10,435 bases of DNA from NCBI GenBank assembly GCA_002438345.1, contig DJUJ01000054.1, positions 29,569 to 40,003 of the forward strand. Direction: 5' to 3'. The notes under the pieces were generated by a model that was not told where the DNA came from, made no database searches, and was given only the letters and a program-made list of their open reading frames with translations. Source of the stretch: Paenibacillus sp. UBA6285. GTDB taxonomy: Bacteria; Bacillota; Bacilli; Paenibacillales; Paenibacillaceae. Position numbers and translations under genes: made by a program. Of the stretch, positions 1 through 6,160 are shown one piece after another; within the stretch, counting starts at the first letter, position 1, and the number at the start of each line of letters is the position of its first letter.

Positions 1-266
1 TTCGAAGCTTCTTTGATTTGAAAGGATGGCAGACTCCAATAATGACCTAACTTGAACCCTAAAACGTCAATATAAAATGAAATAGTTGCTTTATAATCTT
101 TGGCTTGGATCGCTATATGTGCAAGGCCTTTAAAATTTGAGGTAGGGCGGTTGGTGATAGTTGAAGAGGATAGAGGGAGGGTTGCATTGAAAGAGAGCGA
201 CCCACTCTCTATTAATGATAGAACCAAGAGTGCTGCTTCGTTAAAATTGAACTCACTCTGAATTAA
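1..266 (-). pseudogene. VOC (glyoxalase/bleomycin-resistance fold) gene fragment, cut by the window edge, no clear start
   Basis: Reading the minus strand from 266 to 1 gives 88 uninterrupted codons after an in-frame TAA at 267-269. The part nearest the edge (about 130-1) reads KGLAHIAIQAKDYKATISFY followed by IDVLGFKLGHYW, which matches the first beta-alpha-beta unit of the vicinal-oxygen-chelate (VOC) superfamily: a metal-ligand His in HIAI, then the FY..VLGF signature. There is no ATG or GTG in the frame; the only alternative start is a TTG at 227 without a ribosome binding site. The residues before the VOC part (NEAALLVLSLIESGSL, then a Ser/Thr-rich linker) look like the end of another folded domain, perhaps the C-terminus of a Gfo/Idh-type oxidoreductase, but that is a guess. 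The frame opens right at the tetR stop codon. I favour a 5'-truncated gene; a functional gene with an unusual start remains possible. The rest lies outside the window. Confidence 0.5.
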
Positions 267-844
267 TTAAGCAATGTAAGTGTCACCGCTATCGCGTTAT
301 CAACAAATGATCGCTCTGGACGAGATTTCAAGAGTACGGTAAGTCCAATTAACGATACGATTAGCGCTTGTGACAAAGCCTTCGCATTTACACCACTCTC
401 GAGTTCACCTGATTGTATACCTCGTTCAATGGTTTCTTGAAATATGACCGATAGATACATTTGATGTTCTCTTGTAAGAATTTCGAATTTCTCATCATGA
501 GGTGCCAGTTCGACCATTGTATTGATGCAAAAGCATCCTCGGTTGACACTATCTGAATACTCCTCAGCCACCAAATCTTCAAAAAAACTGCGAAAGGCTT
601 CTTTTACGGATAAATTGCTTTGAAGTCTGGCTCGAACACGAGAAGCATGGGACATCGTGTATTTGCGTAGCGCAGCTTCGAATAATTCTTTCTTGTCTCC
701 AAAAGCTGAATATATACTGGGGCGTTGAATCCTCATTCTGGAAGTTAAATCGCTTAATGAGGTGGCCTCATACCCCTTCTCCCAAAATAGTTCCATAGCT
801 GATTCTAATACTTTTTCTTCATCAAATTCGCGGTTTCGTCCCAT
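263..844 (-). CDS. TetR/AcrR-family transcriptional repressor
   Basis: A 193-residue protein of normal TetR-family length. Residues 8-62 form the TetR_N DNA-binding domain: helix 1 (EEKVLESAMELFWEKGYEAT), then the helix-turn-helix SLSDLTSRMRIQRPSIYSAFGDK, with the usual G-YEATS and IY-FG-K signatures. The C-terminal half is the ligand/dimer domain and carries RGCFCINTMVEL at about 102-113, the Gly-Cys-x-x-Asn element common in AefR/YxaF/NemR-like members. I chose ATG 844 because AGGGG lies 8 nt upstream; an in-frame GTG at 853 would overlap that Shine-Dalgarno. The gene is divergent from an MFS transporter across a 266-bp gap containing promoter-like sequences in both directions and two similar operator candidates, so it most likely represses itself and the transporter, with release by a small ligand. 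The ligand is unknown. Family assignment is secure; the target is inferred from position. Confidence 0.93.
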   Translation of the reverse strand: MGRNREFDEEKVLESAMELFWEKGYEATSLSDLTSRMRIQRPSIYSAFGDKKELFEAALRKYTMSHASRVRARLQSNLSVKEAFRSFFEDLVAEEYSDSVNRGCFCINTMVELAPHDEKFEILTREHQMYLSVIFQETIERGIQSGELESGVNAKALSQALIVSLIGLTVLLKSRPERSFVDNAIAVTLTLLN

Positions 845-919
845 TATTAACACCCCTCATTACATTTGGATTTTTCTTAACGGATAAATGGTTCAGAACA
901 TTTAATTTTTATTATTACT

Positions 920-932
920 TACCGAACAGTAT
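920..932. promoter_or_regulatory. Candidate TetR operator, tetR side
   Basis: TACCGAACAGTAT is an imperfect palindrome that shares 10 of 13 positions with TACCGATCGATAT at 1052-1064. It falls about +1 to +13 relative to the start predicted from the tetR promoter, a place where binding would block autogenous transcription. The assignment rests on similarity of the two sites and on location; no footprint evidence is available. Confidence 0.45.
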
Positions 933-938
933 ATTATA

Positions 939-967
939 ATGCTACAACTAGCCGTTTATATTGTCAA
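939..967 (-). promoter_or_regulatory. Predicted sigma-A promoter of the tetR gene
   Basis: On the minus strand a perfect -35 hexamer TTGACA (967-962) is followed after 17 bp by TAGCAT (944-939), which matches TATAAT at four of six positions. A better TATAAT lies 6 bp further on, but at the wrong spacing for this -35. The promoter points toward the tetR start at 844. Confidence 0.45.
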
Positions 968-1005
968 ATGAAGGTCGGAGTATTCTCCCGATGTAAATAT
1001 TTATA

Positions 1006-1034
1006 TTGACATCAATTATTTTGTGAGATAAATT
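1006..1034 (+). promoter_or_regulatory. Predicted sigma-A promoter of the MFS transporter gene
   Basis: A perfect TTGACA (1006-1011), 17-bp spacer and TAAATT (1029-1034, four of six matches) precede the MFS start codon by about 75 bp. An alternative -10, TATAGT at 1062-1067, lacks a good -35 but overlaps the candidate operator at 1051-1064. Either way the operator would lie over or just after the start of transcription. Confidence 0.45.
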
Positions 1035-1050
1035 TACTGAACATAATAAC

Positions 1051-1064
1051 ATACCGATCGATAT
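1051..1064. promoter_or_regulatory. Candidate TetR operator, MFS side
   Basis: ATACCGATCGATAT is a 14-bp palindrome with six of seven base pairs symmetric around the central GATC region. It lies about 10-25 bp past the start predicted for the MFS promoter and resembles the site at 920-932. Palindromes of the type TACCGA-TCGGTA are common operators of TetR-family proteins; that TetR here binds it is inference. Confidence 0.5.
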
Positions 1065-1110
1065 AGTATTATGCTTGAAATTTAAATTTAATAGAGAAAG
1101 GACGTACAAA

Positions 1111-2379
1111 ATGGAGGGGATTAAAGAGAAAGTAGAAGTTATCGCTGCTGTTAAGGTGCATTCGTCACGGGAGATGCGTAACCCATCTGATTCTATCCAT
1201 GGTTCTTCCATGTCACGTTATATGACGCTTTTGTTTGCAGTGGCCTGTGGGATGTCTGTTGCAAACATCTACTTTGCACAACCGTTACTCGATCATTTGT
1301 CGAGAGAATTTGGTATTGATTACTCAAGCATTGGTATTCTCATTACTATCACTCAGATTTTTTATGCAGTGGGACTGTTACTGCTCGTACCACTGGGGGA
1401 TTTACTGAATCAGCGCCGCCTGATTATCGGCCAAATGTTATTATCTGTGGTGGCTCTGATTATCGTTAGCACTGCTTCTTCCAGCACGATACTATTCGTA
1501 GGTATGGCCTCAGTGGGACTACTTGCCGTTGTAACGCAGACGCTTGTTGCGTTCGCGGCGACAATGGCTGCCCCTGCCGAACGGGGACGAATCGTGGGCA
1601 TGGTCACAAGTGGAATTGTGATTGGTATACTTCTTGCACGATCCATTTCAGGAATACTTACAGATCTTGCAGGATGGCGTTCCGTATACCTTGTTTCTGC
1701 TGCTTTAGTGCTTTTTATGGTGTGTACATTATTTAGGGTGTTGCCAAATGTGGAACGTGAGGTAAGATCACTGTCTTACTCTCAGCTGCTTAGATCGGTG
1801 TTTATGTTGTTTGTACAAGAGAGAGTATTACGTATCCGCGCTATTCTGGCTTTGTTGATTTTTACTGCTTTCAGTATTCTGTGGACTTCTGTGGTCTTGC
1901 CTCTTAGTGCTCCACCATTATCACTTTCGCATACTGTAATTGGGGCATTTGGTCTTGCAGGAATCGTGGGAGCATTAGCTGCTGCACGGGCGGGAAAGCT
2001 AGCTGATCGGGGTTATGGACAGAGAACGACAGGCATAGCTTTGCTTCTATTGTTGATATCATGGTGGTTTATCAGTTTTACGGAGCGGTCGCTGTTGGCT
2101 TTGGTCATTGGTATTGTTCTTCTTGATTTGGCTGTGCAGGCCGTGCATGTTACAAATCAAAGTATAATTTTTGCATTACGTATGGAGGCGCGTAGTCGAC
2201 TCACTGCAGGGTATATGGTCTTTTACTCCATTGGAAGTGCTACCGGCTCAATTGCTTCGACTCAAATATATTCACACTATGGCTGGAACGGGGTATGTTG
2301 GCTTGGAGCTTCTGTTAGTGCTGTAGCTCTTTTATTTTGGGCGATAACCCTACGTGCTACGAATGCCGCGTTACAATAG
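1111..2379 (+). CDS. Major facilitator superfamily transporter, likely efflux permease
   Basis: A 422-residue integral membrane protein with about 12 hydrophobic segments after a polar N-terminus of some 35 residues. The first membrane segment and following loop read ANIYFAQPLLDHLSREFGI, typical of the YgaY/YnfM-like branch of proton-driven MFS permeases. The loop between TM2 and TM3 carries motif A as GDLLNQRR (96-103). TM5 has the glycine-rich pattern GIVIGILLAR (168-177) ending in GWRSVY (188-193), the motif-C-like helix associated with drug/proton antiporters. I chose ATG 1111, preceded by AAAGGA with 8-nt spacing; the frame is open upstream to a TTG at 1075, which has no ribosome binding site. 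It is divergent from the TetR repressor at 263-844, so induction by the exported compound is the simplest model. Substrate not predictable; sugar or amino-acid efflux is as possible as drug efflux. Confidence 0.9.
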   Translation: MEGIKEKVEVIAAVKVHSSREMRNPSDSIHGSSMSRYMTLLFAVACGMSVANIYFAQPLLDHLSREFGIDYSSIGILITITQIFYAVGLLLLVPLGDLLNQRRLIIGQMLLSVVALIIVSTASSSTILFVGMASVGLLAVVTQTLVAFAATMAAPAERGRIVGMVTSGIVIGILLARSISGILTDLAGWRSVYLVSAALVLFMVCTLFRVLPNVEREVRSLSYSQLLRSVFMLFVQERVLRIRAILALLIFTAFSILWTSVVLPLSAPPLSLSHTVIGAFGLAGIVGALAAARAGKLADRGYGQRTTGIALLLLLISWWFISFTERSLLALVIGIVLLDLAVQAVHVTNQSIIFALRMEARSRLTAGYMVFYSIGSATGSIASTQIYSHYGWNGVCWLGASVSAVALLFWAITLRATNAALQ

Positions 2380-2416
2380 CTGTGTCTATGATATACAGAA
2401 TTGAAGACACAACAGC
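2379..2416 (+). terminator. Weak bulged hairpin after the MFS gene
   Basis: GCTGTGTCT (2379-2387) can pair with AGACACAACAGC (2405-2416) if three bases bulge on the right arm. It begins at the last base of the MFS stop codon, but no T-tract follows, so it is at best a poor intrinsic terminator. Confidence 0.25.
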
Positions 2417-2509
2417 GCCCTGCTTGGAAATAATCGGAGTAAATCAATAAGGGTGGAGGTTCCGTTTTCCGGGTATGTTACTTAAAACATGTTGCGGAGG
2501 GGATAAGGA

Positions 2510-2794
2510 ATGTCTAGAAGAAACAGGAAATATGCAGTGCCGGGAGTCAGCCGCGGAATGCAAATGTTTAAAGCCGAGGTGATGCGGCGCGAGGGTTATG
2601 ATGTAGATCAGGAGCGGCCTGATGATGTGAAATACGAAGTCGCAAAAGAACTTGGTGTCCCATTGGAGCACGGTCTAAATGGCCATTTGAGCACAGAATC
2701 AGTGGGTCAGATTGGCGGTAAAATTGGTGGATCGATGGTCCGCGAAATGATTCGTCTCGCTCAGCAGCAATTGGTGGACCAGGAAAGGCAGTAG
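2510..2794 (+). CDS. Small acid-soluble spore protein, alpha/beta type (extended variant)
   Basis: A 94-residue protein whose C-terminal 55 residues carry the alpha/beta-SASP signatures: KYEVAKELGV (41-50), the Gly-x-Asn-Gly-x-Leu turn (55-60), and GQIGGKIGGSMVREMI (66-81) followed by AQQQL. These proteins coat DNA in the forespore and protect it from UV and heat; they are degraded by the GPR protease during germination, normally cutting next to the E-(V/I/F)-A element, seen here at 43-45. The opening RKYAVPGV is also SASP-like, but about 20 extra residues (MRREGYDVDQERPDDV and flanks) separate it from the KYEVA helix, making the protein longer than the classic 60-75 residues. A strong GGAGGGG lies 9-10 nt before ATG 2510. 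It appears monocistronic. I could not identify a convincing sigma-G promoter. Expression in the forespore is expected from the family. Confidence 0.93.
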   Translation: MSRRNRKYAVPGVSRGMQMFKAEVMRREGYDVDQERPDDVKYEVAKELGVPLEHGLNGHLSTESVGQIGGKIGGSMVREMIRLAQQQLVDQERQ

Positions 2795-2831
2795 CATTTT
2801 TCTAATATAATGTTGCAGAAATCGTGGAAGG

Positions 2832-2859
2832 TGACTTTGGCTCTTTGCCAAAAAAGTCA
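2832..2859. other. Hairpin downstream of the SASP gene
   Basis: TGACTTTGGC (2832-2841) pairs with GCCAAAAAAGTCA (2847-2859) across a 5-nt TCTTT loop, with three extra A residues bulged in the right arm. The inner TTTGGC/GCCAAA stem is perfect. No T-run follows on the plus strand, so it may end or stabilise the SASP mRNA, but a classical intrinsic terminator is not shown. Confidence 0.35.
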
Positions 2860-2922
2860 TGCAAAGTATGGAGCTGTGTGGCGGCATCATAGAAAGAATT
2901 CGTATTCGATTCGATGACATTA

Positions 2923-2977
2923 CAAAAAGATACCCACAGACTGAACACCTGTTTTCTAAGTGTCCAGTCTATGGGTA
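2923..2977 (-). terminator. Intrinsic terminator of the two-component operon
   Basis: On the minus strand, 12 bp after the kinase stop codon, TACCCA-T-AGACTG-G-ACAC pairs with GTGT-T-CAGTCT-G-TGGGTA: three helical blocks of 6, 6 and 4 bp separated by two single mismatches, with an 11-nt loop. TCTTTTTG follows directly. This fits a rho-independent terminator of the kinase/regulator transcript, although the stem is longer than usual. Confidence 0.75.
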
Positions 2978-2989
2978 CCAGAATGACAT

Positions 2990-4384
2990 TTATCTCGAAG
3001 GAAAGCTCATTCGAAATATAGCTCCACCATGATCTCCGTTATGAGCGGATATAGTACCATCGCACCGTTCAACTATTGCACGTGAAATGGCGAGTCCAAG
3101 TCCCGTTTCTCCATTCTTACCTTTGATAAAACGCTGAAATAGCTGAGGCAGTAAATGATTAGCAATACCTTCACCATCATCAATGACATCGATCTGCACT
3201 TGTCCATCCTGCTCCGAAATTTCTATATACACGGCTTGTGCTGCATGTCTGATCGCATTGCTCATAATATTTAGTACTGCTTGTAAGAGTTTTTCCGAAT
3301 CCCCATCAATATGAAGTTTGCTCGGCTTATCAACTTCGTACTTTACCTTGATGTCAACTTCCTCATTAATAGCTAATGGACGTATTCGATCGACGGTTTG
3401 ATCGATTAATTGTTCAACCGACACTTCTTCTTGATCGAAAATACCATCTTCGCTTTCAAGCTTGGCTAACAAGATCATCTCTGTGACAATTCCCTTAAGT
3501 CGTTCACATTCGCTCGAGATTACATCGAGACCATTGTCAGCACGATCCCCGGTGAAAATACCATCTCGAATTCCCTCAGCATAACCTTGAATAGTCATTA
3601 GTGGGGTCTTAAGCTCATGAGAAGCATTCTGGAAAAATTGCCTTTGAGCATGATGGTATTGCTTAAGCTCTCCAGCGAGATGATGGACACTTTGGGCTAC
3701 CTCACCAATTTCTCCGCCAGTTTGAATGAGCTGCACCTCATCAAAATGGCGTTTTTCAACTTTTTTGAGCTCAAGCTTTAATTTCTCTAGGGGAGTAACG
3801 AGACGTTTGGTAATAAATAAACTTAGGCCAAAGGCAATAATTCCCCCAATTACCATAATGAACATCGTTCTTGTAAATAGCTCTGATTGATATGATTTCA
3901 GTTTGCTTAGCGGTGTAGACAAGACAAGTGTGGCTGGGGATACAGCACTAGCTGGATCAAGACTCTGTGGATTAGAAGTTAAGGTCTCAACAATATATTT
4001 CTCCTGTCCATTTTCCCATAAACCCTGCTGATTGTGAGTTGAGTACTGTTCAATGAGCGGTAACCATGACTTTGTCTGCACTTCTGTCATTGTACTAAAC
4101 AATATATTATGATTCGGTTCTATGAGTAACGCATCTATTGATCTATTAATCTCTTGAGCCGGCTGTGTGATAACTGCTGCTGATGATGACTGAGTCGGTG
4201 TTAGGTTTTGAACAGGTAACGAATTGACCAACTCCATCATTGCATTGCCTTGTGATCTTAGTTCTTCTCTTTGATTATCGATTAGCGTGTCCAATAGCAG
4301 GGGATAAACGAATGTAGCTGTAAGCACGAGTACGCACACCAGTAATATTCCAAATGATAAATGAAGCTTATAGATTAGTTTCAT
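2990..4384 (-). CDS. Membrane sensor histidine kinase (HAMP-HisKA-HATPase)
   Basis: A 464-residue kinase with EnvZ/PhoR-like architecture. TM1 spans about 9-31, an extracytoplasmic sensor region about 32-172 (PAS/Cache-like length, no recognisable ligand motif), TM2 about 173-192, and a HAMP linker about 193-245. The HisKA dimerisation domain has the H-box FFQNASHELKTPL with phospho-acceptor His256. The ATPase domain shows the N-box (LNIMSNAIRHA, Asn376), G1 (DDGEGI, 402-407), F-box (LFQRF, 415-419) and G2 (GLGL, 428-431), all intact, so it should be active. The ATG at 4384 starts one nucleotide after the stop codon of the response regulator gene, with GGAG 12 nt upstream, implying translational coupling. 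It presumably phosphorylates that regulator. The sensed signal is unknown; the divergent transporter operon suggests its substrate or a related compound. Confidence 0.96.
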   Translation of the reverse strand: MKLIYKLHLSFGILLVCVLVLTATFVYPLLLDTLIDNQREELRSQGNAMMELVNSLPVQNLTPTQSSSAAVITQPAQEINRSIDALLIEPNHNILFSTMTEVQTKSWLPLIEQYSTHNQQGLWENGQEKYIVETLTSNPQSLDPASAVSPATLVLSTPLSKLKSYQSELFTRTMFIMVIGGIIAFGLSLFITKRLVTPLEKLKLELKKVEKRHFDEVQLIQTGGEIGEVAQSVHHLAGELKQYHHAQRQFFQNASHELKTPLMTIQGYAEGIRDGIFTGDRADNGLDVISSECERLKGIVTEMILLAKLESEDGIFDQEEVSVEQLIDQTVDRIRPLAINEEVDIKVKYEVDKPSKLHIDGDSEKLLQAVLNIMSNAIRHAAQAVYIEISEQDGQVQIDVIDDGEGIANHLLPQLFQRFIKGKNGETGLGLAISRAIVERCDGTISAHNGDHGGAIFRMSFPSR

Positions 4385-4385
4385 G

Positions 4386-5096
4386 TTATGTCTTCACTCC
4401 ATCCACTCGCATTCGATAACCATAGCCCCAAACGGTTTCAAGAGGCAGGTCTTCCATTTTACGGCGAAGTCTTTTGACTAAATCGTCAATCGCTCGATCG
4501 CTACCGAAATAGTCATCACCCCACACTAATGTTAACAACTCATTGCGCGAAAAAGCACGATTCGGCTGCGCTGCTAAGGTATGAAGCAATGAAAATTCTT
4601 TTAGCGTCATTTCAATCTCTTTAGATTTCCAGTACACCAGACGACTATCTAATACTAGACGAAGCTCATCGATGATGAGGTCGTTTGATTTTGAAAAGAC
4701 TATATTCTGTTCTGACTTTTCAGTAAGTGAGTTAAGCCGATGGAATAAACGATTCACTCGTGCGACCAGCTCACGTGGGCTGAAAGGCTTAGTTAAATAA
4801 TCATCGCCTCCAAGCTCAAGTCCAAGTATCTTATCTACTTCTTCATCACGAGCAGAGATCATAATAATTGGAACTTCGGCTTCCTTGCGAATTTGCTTGC
4901 AGAATTCATAGCCATTCATACCTGGTAGCATAATATCTAGAATCCACATATCCGGGCGCTCTGTGTTCCATAGCATGAGCGCTTCTTCTGCTGAACCTAA
5001 CGATATAGTTCTATAGCCCTCCTTCTGTAAATAAGTCTCAACGATATCTCTTATATGACAATCATCTTCAACGATTGCGATTTGATAGCTCTTCAT
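4386..5096 (-). CDS. OmpR/PhoB-family response regulator
   Basis: A 236-residue, two-domain regulator. The receiver domain (about 1-118) has the acidic pair Asp11/Asp12, the phospho-acceptor Asp54 in ILDIMLPGMNGYEF, Ser81 in place of the conserved Thr/Ser, and Lys103 in LTKPFSP, so all phosphotransfer residues are present. The C-terminal winged-helix domain (about 135-235) ends in the expected recognition helix region (DRAIDDLVKRLRRKME) and WGYGYRM wing. I chose ATG 5096, which has AGGAGG 7 nt upstream; an ATG at 5120 in the same frame would put the Shine-Dalgarno inside the gene. It is the first gene of a two-gene operon with the kinase and is divergent from the ABC/adaptor operon. The 11-bp-spaced repeats at 5156-5184 are its most likely binding site. 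An activator role is inferred from the poor -35 of the divergent promoter. Confidence 0.96.
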   Translation of the reverse strand: MKSYQIAIVEDDCHIRDIVETYLQKEGYRTISLGSAEEALMLWNTERPDMWILDIMLPGMNGYEFCKQIRKEAEVPIIMISARDEEVDKILGLELGGDDYLTKPFSPRELVARVNRLFHRLNSLTEKSEQNIVFSKSNDLIIDELRLVLDSRLVYWKSKEIEMTLKEFSLLHTLAAQPNRAFSRNELLTLVWGDDYFGSDRAIDDLVKRLRRKMEDLPLETVWGYGYRMRVDGVKT

Positions 5097-5120
5097 CAAC
5101 AGACCTCCTAACCGATTCAT

Positions 5121-5149
5121 CTATTATTCTAACAAAGTTGCTCTTTCAA
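5121..5149 (-). promoter_or_regulatory. Possible promoter of the two-component operon
   Basis: On the minus strand TTGAAA (5149-5144, five of six matches to the -35 consensus) precedes an AT-rich stretch containing AATAAT at 15-bp spacing or TAATAG at 17 bp. Neither -10 is good. It lies 25-50 bp upstream of the regulator start and just beside the tandem repeats. Confidence 0.3.
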
Positions 5150-5155
5150 GCGGGC

Positions 5156-5184
5156 TTTTCCATACTTTTTCCACAATTACTCCA
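5156..5184. promoter_or_regulatory. Tandem 11-bp-spaced repeats, candidate response-regulator box
   Basis: TTTTCCA occurs at 5156-5162 and again at 5167-5173, exactly 11 bp apart, and TACTCCA (five of seven matches) follows at 5178-5184, again 11 bp on. A fainter fourth copy, AATACCG, is at 5189-5195. Direct repeats at one-helical-turn spacing are the usual target of OmpR/PhoB-type winged-helix regulators, which bind head-to-tail. The array lies between the divergent starts of the regulator gene and the transporter operon, just upstream of the poorly conserved -35 region of the latter. Confidence 0.55.
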
Positions 5185-5212
5185 AATTAATACCGAAGCT
5201 GATCTATAGAAT
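5184..5212 (+). promoter_or_regulatory. Possible activator-dependent promoter of the ABC/adaptor operon
   Basis: TAGAAT (5207-5212) matches the -10 consensus at five of six positions. The hexamer 17 bp upstream (AAATTA, 5184-5189) is a poor -35, as is common for promoters that need an activator. The tandem repeats end where this -35 would begin. The leader to the GTG start would be about 60 nt. Confidence 0.35.
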
Positions 5213-5279
5213 AGTTATTTGTACGGTAAATATGTTTCATTCTGCTTGTATGGAACAAGCTCGAAAGGAGGGAGAGGCT

Positions 5280-6146
5280 GTGAGAATTTCATATTTGGCT
5301 CGCAAGGAGATTCTTGTGGCGTTCTGCTTTCTTGCTCCGAGTTTGATTGGTTTTGCGCTATTTTATTTGATTCCGTTTGGTCAAAGTGTTGTATTTTCAT
5401 TTGAGAATCCAAGCGGTGAGGCAGGATTATCGCTTGCCAATTACCAAAGCCTATTAGCAAGTTCGTCCTTTCAAAAGGCGGCGGGGAATACATTCTGGTT
5501 CACTATTATTGGCGTTCCGATCCTTATTCTATTGTCACTTACTCTTGCCATGCTGCTTAACAAACGAGTCTTCTTTCGAAATTGGCTGCGCACCTCTTAT
5601 GTGCTACCACTGGTTGTTCCAGTAGCGTCAATTGTGCTCGTATGGCAGATCCTATTCGATTGGAATGGTTTTTTCAATCATGTATTGGAGTGGGTTGGAA
5701 TTGAGCGAATCGATTGGATGAAATCAGAGTGGGCGCAAGGTGTCATTATTTTTATCTATGTATGGAAAAACATTGGCTATAATGTGGTTCTATTCTTGGC
5801 CGGGTTGCAAAATATTCCTGATCAATACTATGAGATAGCAAGCCTGGAAGGCGCAAGCTGGGCTCGTAAGCTCCAGATCACCTTGATTTATTTAATACCA
5901 ACAGGGTTTTTAGTTATGCTGATGTCGATTCTGAACTCATTCAAGGTATTTCGGGAAATCTATTTAGTTGCGGGTGACTATCCACATGACAGCATCTACA
6001 TGCTTCAGCACTATATGAACAATATGTTCCTATCGCTCGATATTCAGAAGCTGTCGGCTGCTGCTTTTTTAATGGTGCTCTGCATTCTAGTCATTGTGTT
6101 GATGCTCTTCCGAGTTGAACATAAGTTCCGTTCGTTTATGGAGTAA
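5280..6146 (+). CDS. Sugar-type ABC transporter permease (MalF/UgpA-like)
   Basis: A 288-residue inner-membrane permease of the binding-protein-dependent transport family, with about six hydrophobic segments beginning at residue 10 (VAFCFLAPSLIGFALFYLIP, a hallmark N-terminus of this family). The cytoplasmic coupling loop EIASLEGASWARKLQI (185-200), ending in a Pro at 207, stands where the EAA loop contacts the ATPase; the usual EAA is EIA here. I chose GTG 5280 because AAGGAGGG lies 7-8 nt upstream; the frame extends upstream to ATGs at 5232 and 5250, but neither has a Shine-Dalgarno. It is the first gene of a four-gene operon with a second permease 14 nt downstream, an adaptor and a solute-binding protein. 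The pair would form the membrane channel. Family homologues carry oligosaccharides or glycerol phosphodiesters; the substrate is not evident. Confidence 0.93.
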   Translation: MRISYLARKEILVAFCFLAPSLIGFALFYLIPFGQSVVFSFENPSGEAGLSLANYQSLLASSSFQKAAGNTFWFTIIGVPILILLSLTLAMLLNKRVFFRNWLRTSYVLPLVVPVASIVLVWQILFDWNGFFNHVLEWVGIERIDWMKSEWAQGVIIFIYVWKNIGYNVVLFLAGLQNIPDQYYEIASLEGASWARKLQITLIYLIPTGFLVMLMSILNSFKVFREIYLVAGDYPHDSIYMLQHYMNNMFLSLDIQKLSAAAFLMVLCILVIVLMLFRVEHKFRSFME

Positions 6147-6160
6147 AGGGAGGTGTGTAA

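Noticed and set aside
1075..1110. TTG start at 1075 for the MFS transporter
   Set aside because: It lies within the operator/promoter region and lacks a ribosome binding site; ATG 1111 has AAAGGA at 8 nt.
948..1211. 87-codon minus-strand frame across the tetR/MFS gap
   Set aside because: It covers the promoter region and the MFS start; composition is low-complexity Ile/Asn from AT-rich DNA and there is no Shine-Dalgarno.
2444..2920. Minus-strand frames of 73-75 codons opposite the SASP gene
   Set aside because: They are antisense to a clearly coding spore protein gene, lack ribosome binding sites and have no recognisable motif.
5232..5279. Upstream ATG starts (5232, 5250) for the first permease
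   Set aside because: No Shine-Dalgarno precedes them, and the added residues are polar and unlike the family N-terminus; GTG 5280 has AAGGAGGG in place.
5215..5493. Frames on both strands across the start of the first permease
   Set aside because: The permease frame has family motifs and a strong ribosome binding site; the others are translations of the same DNA without either.
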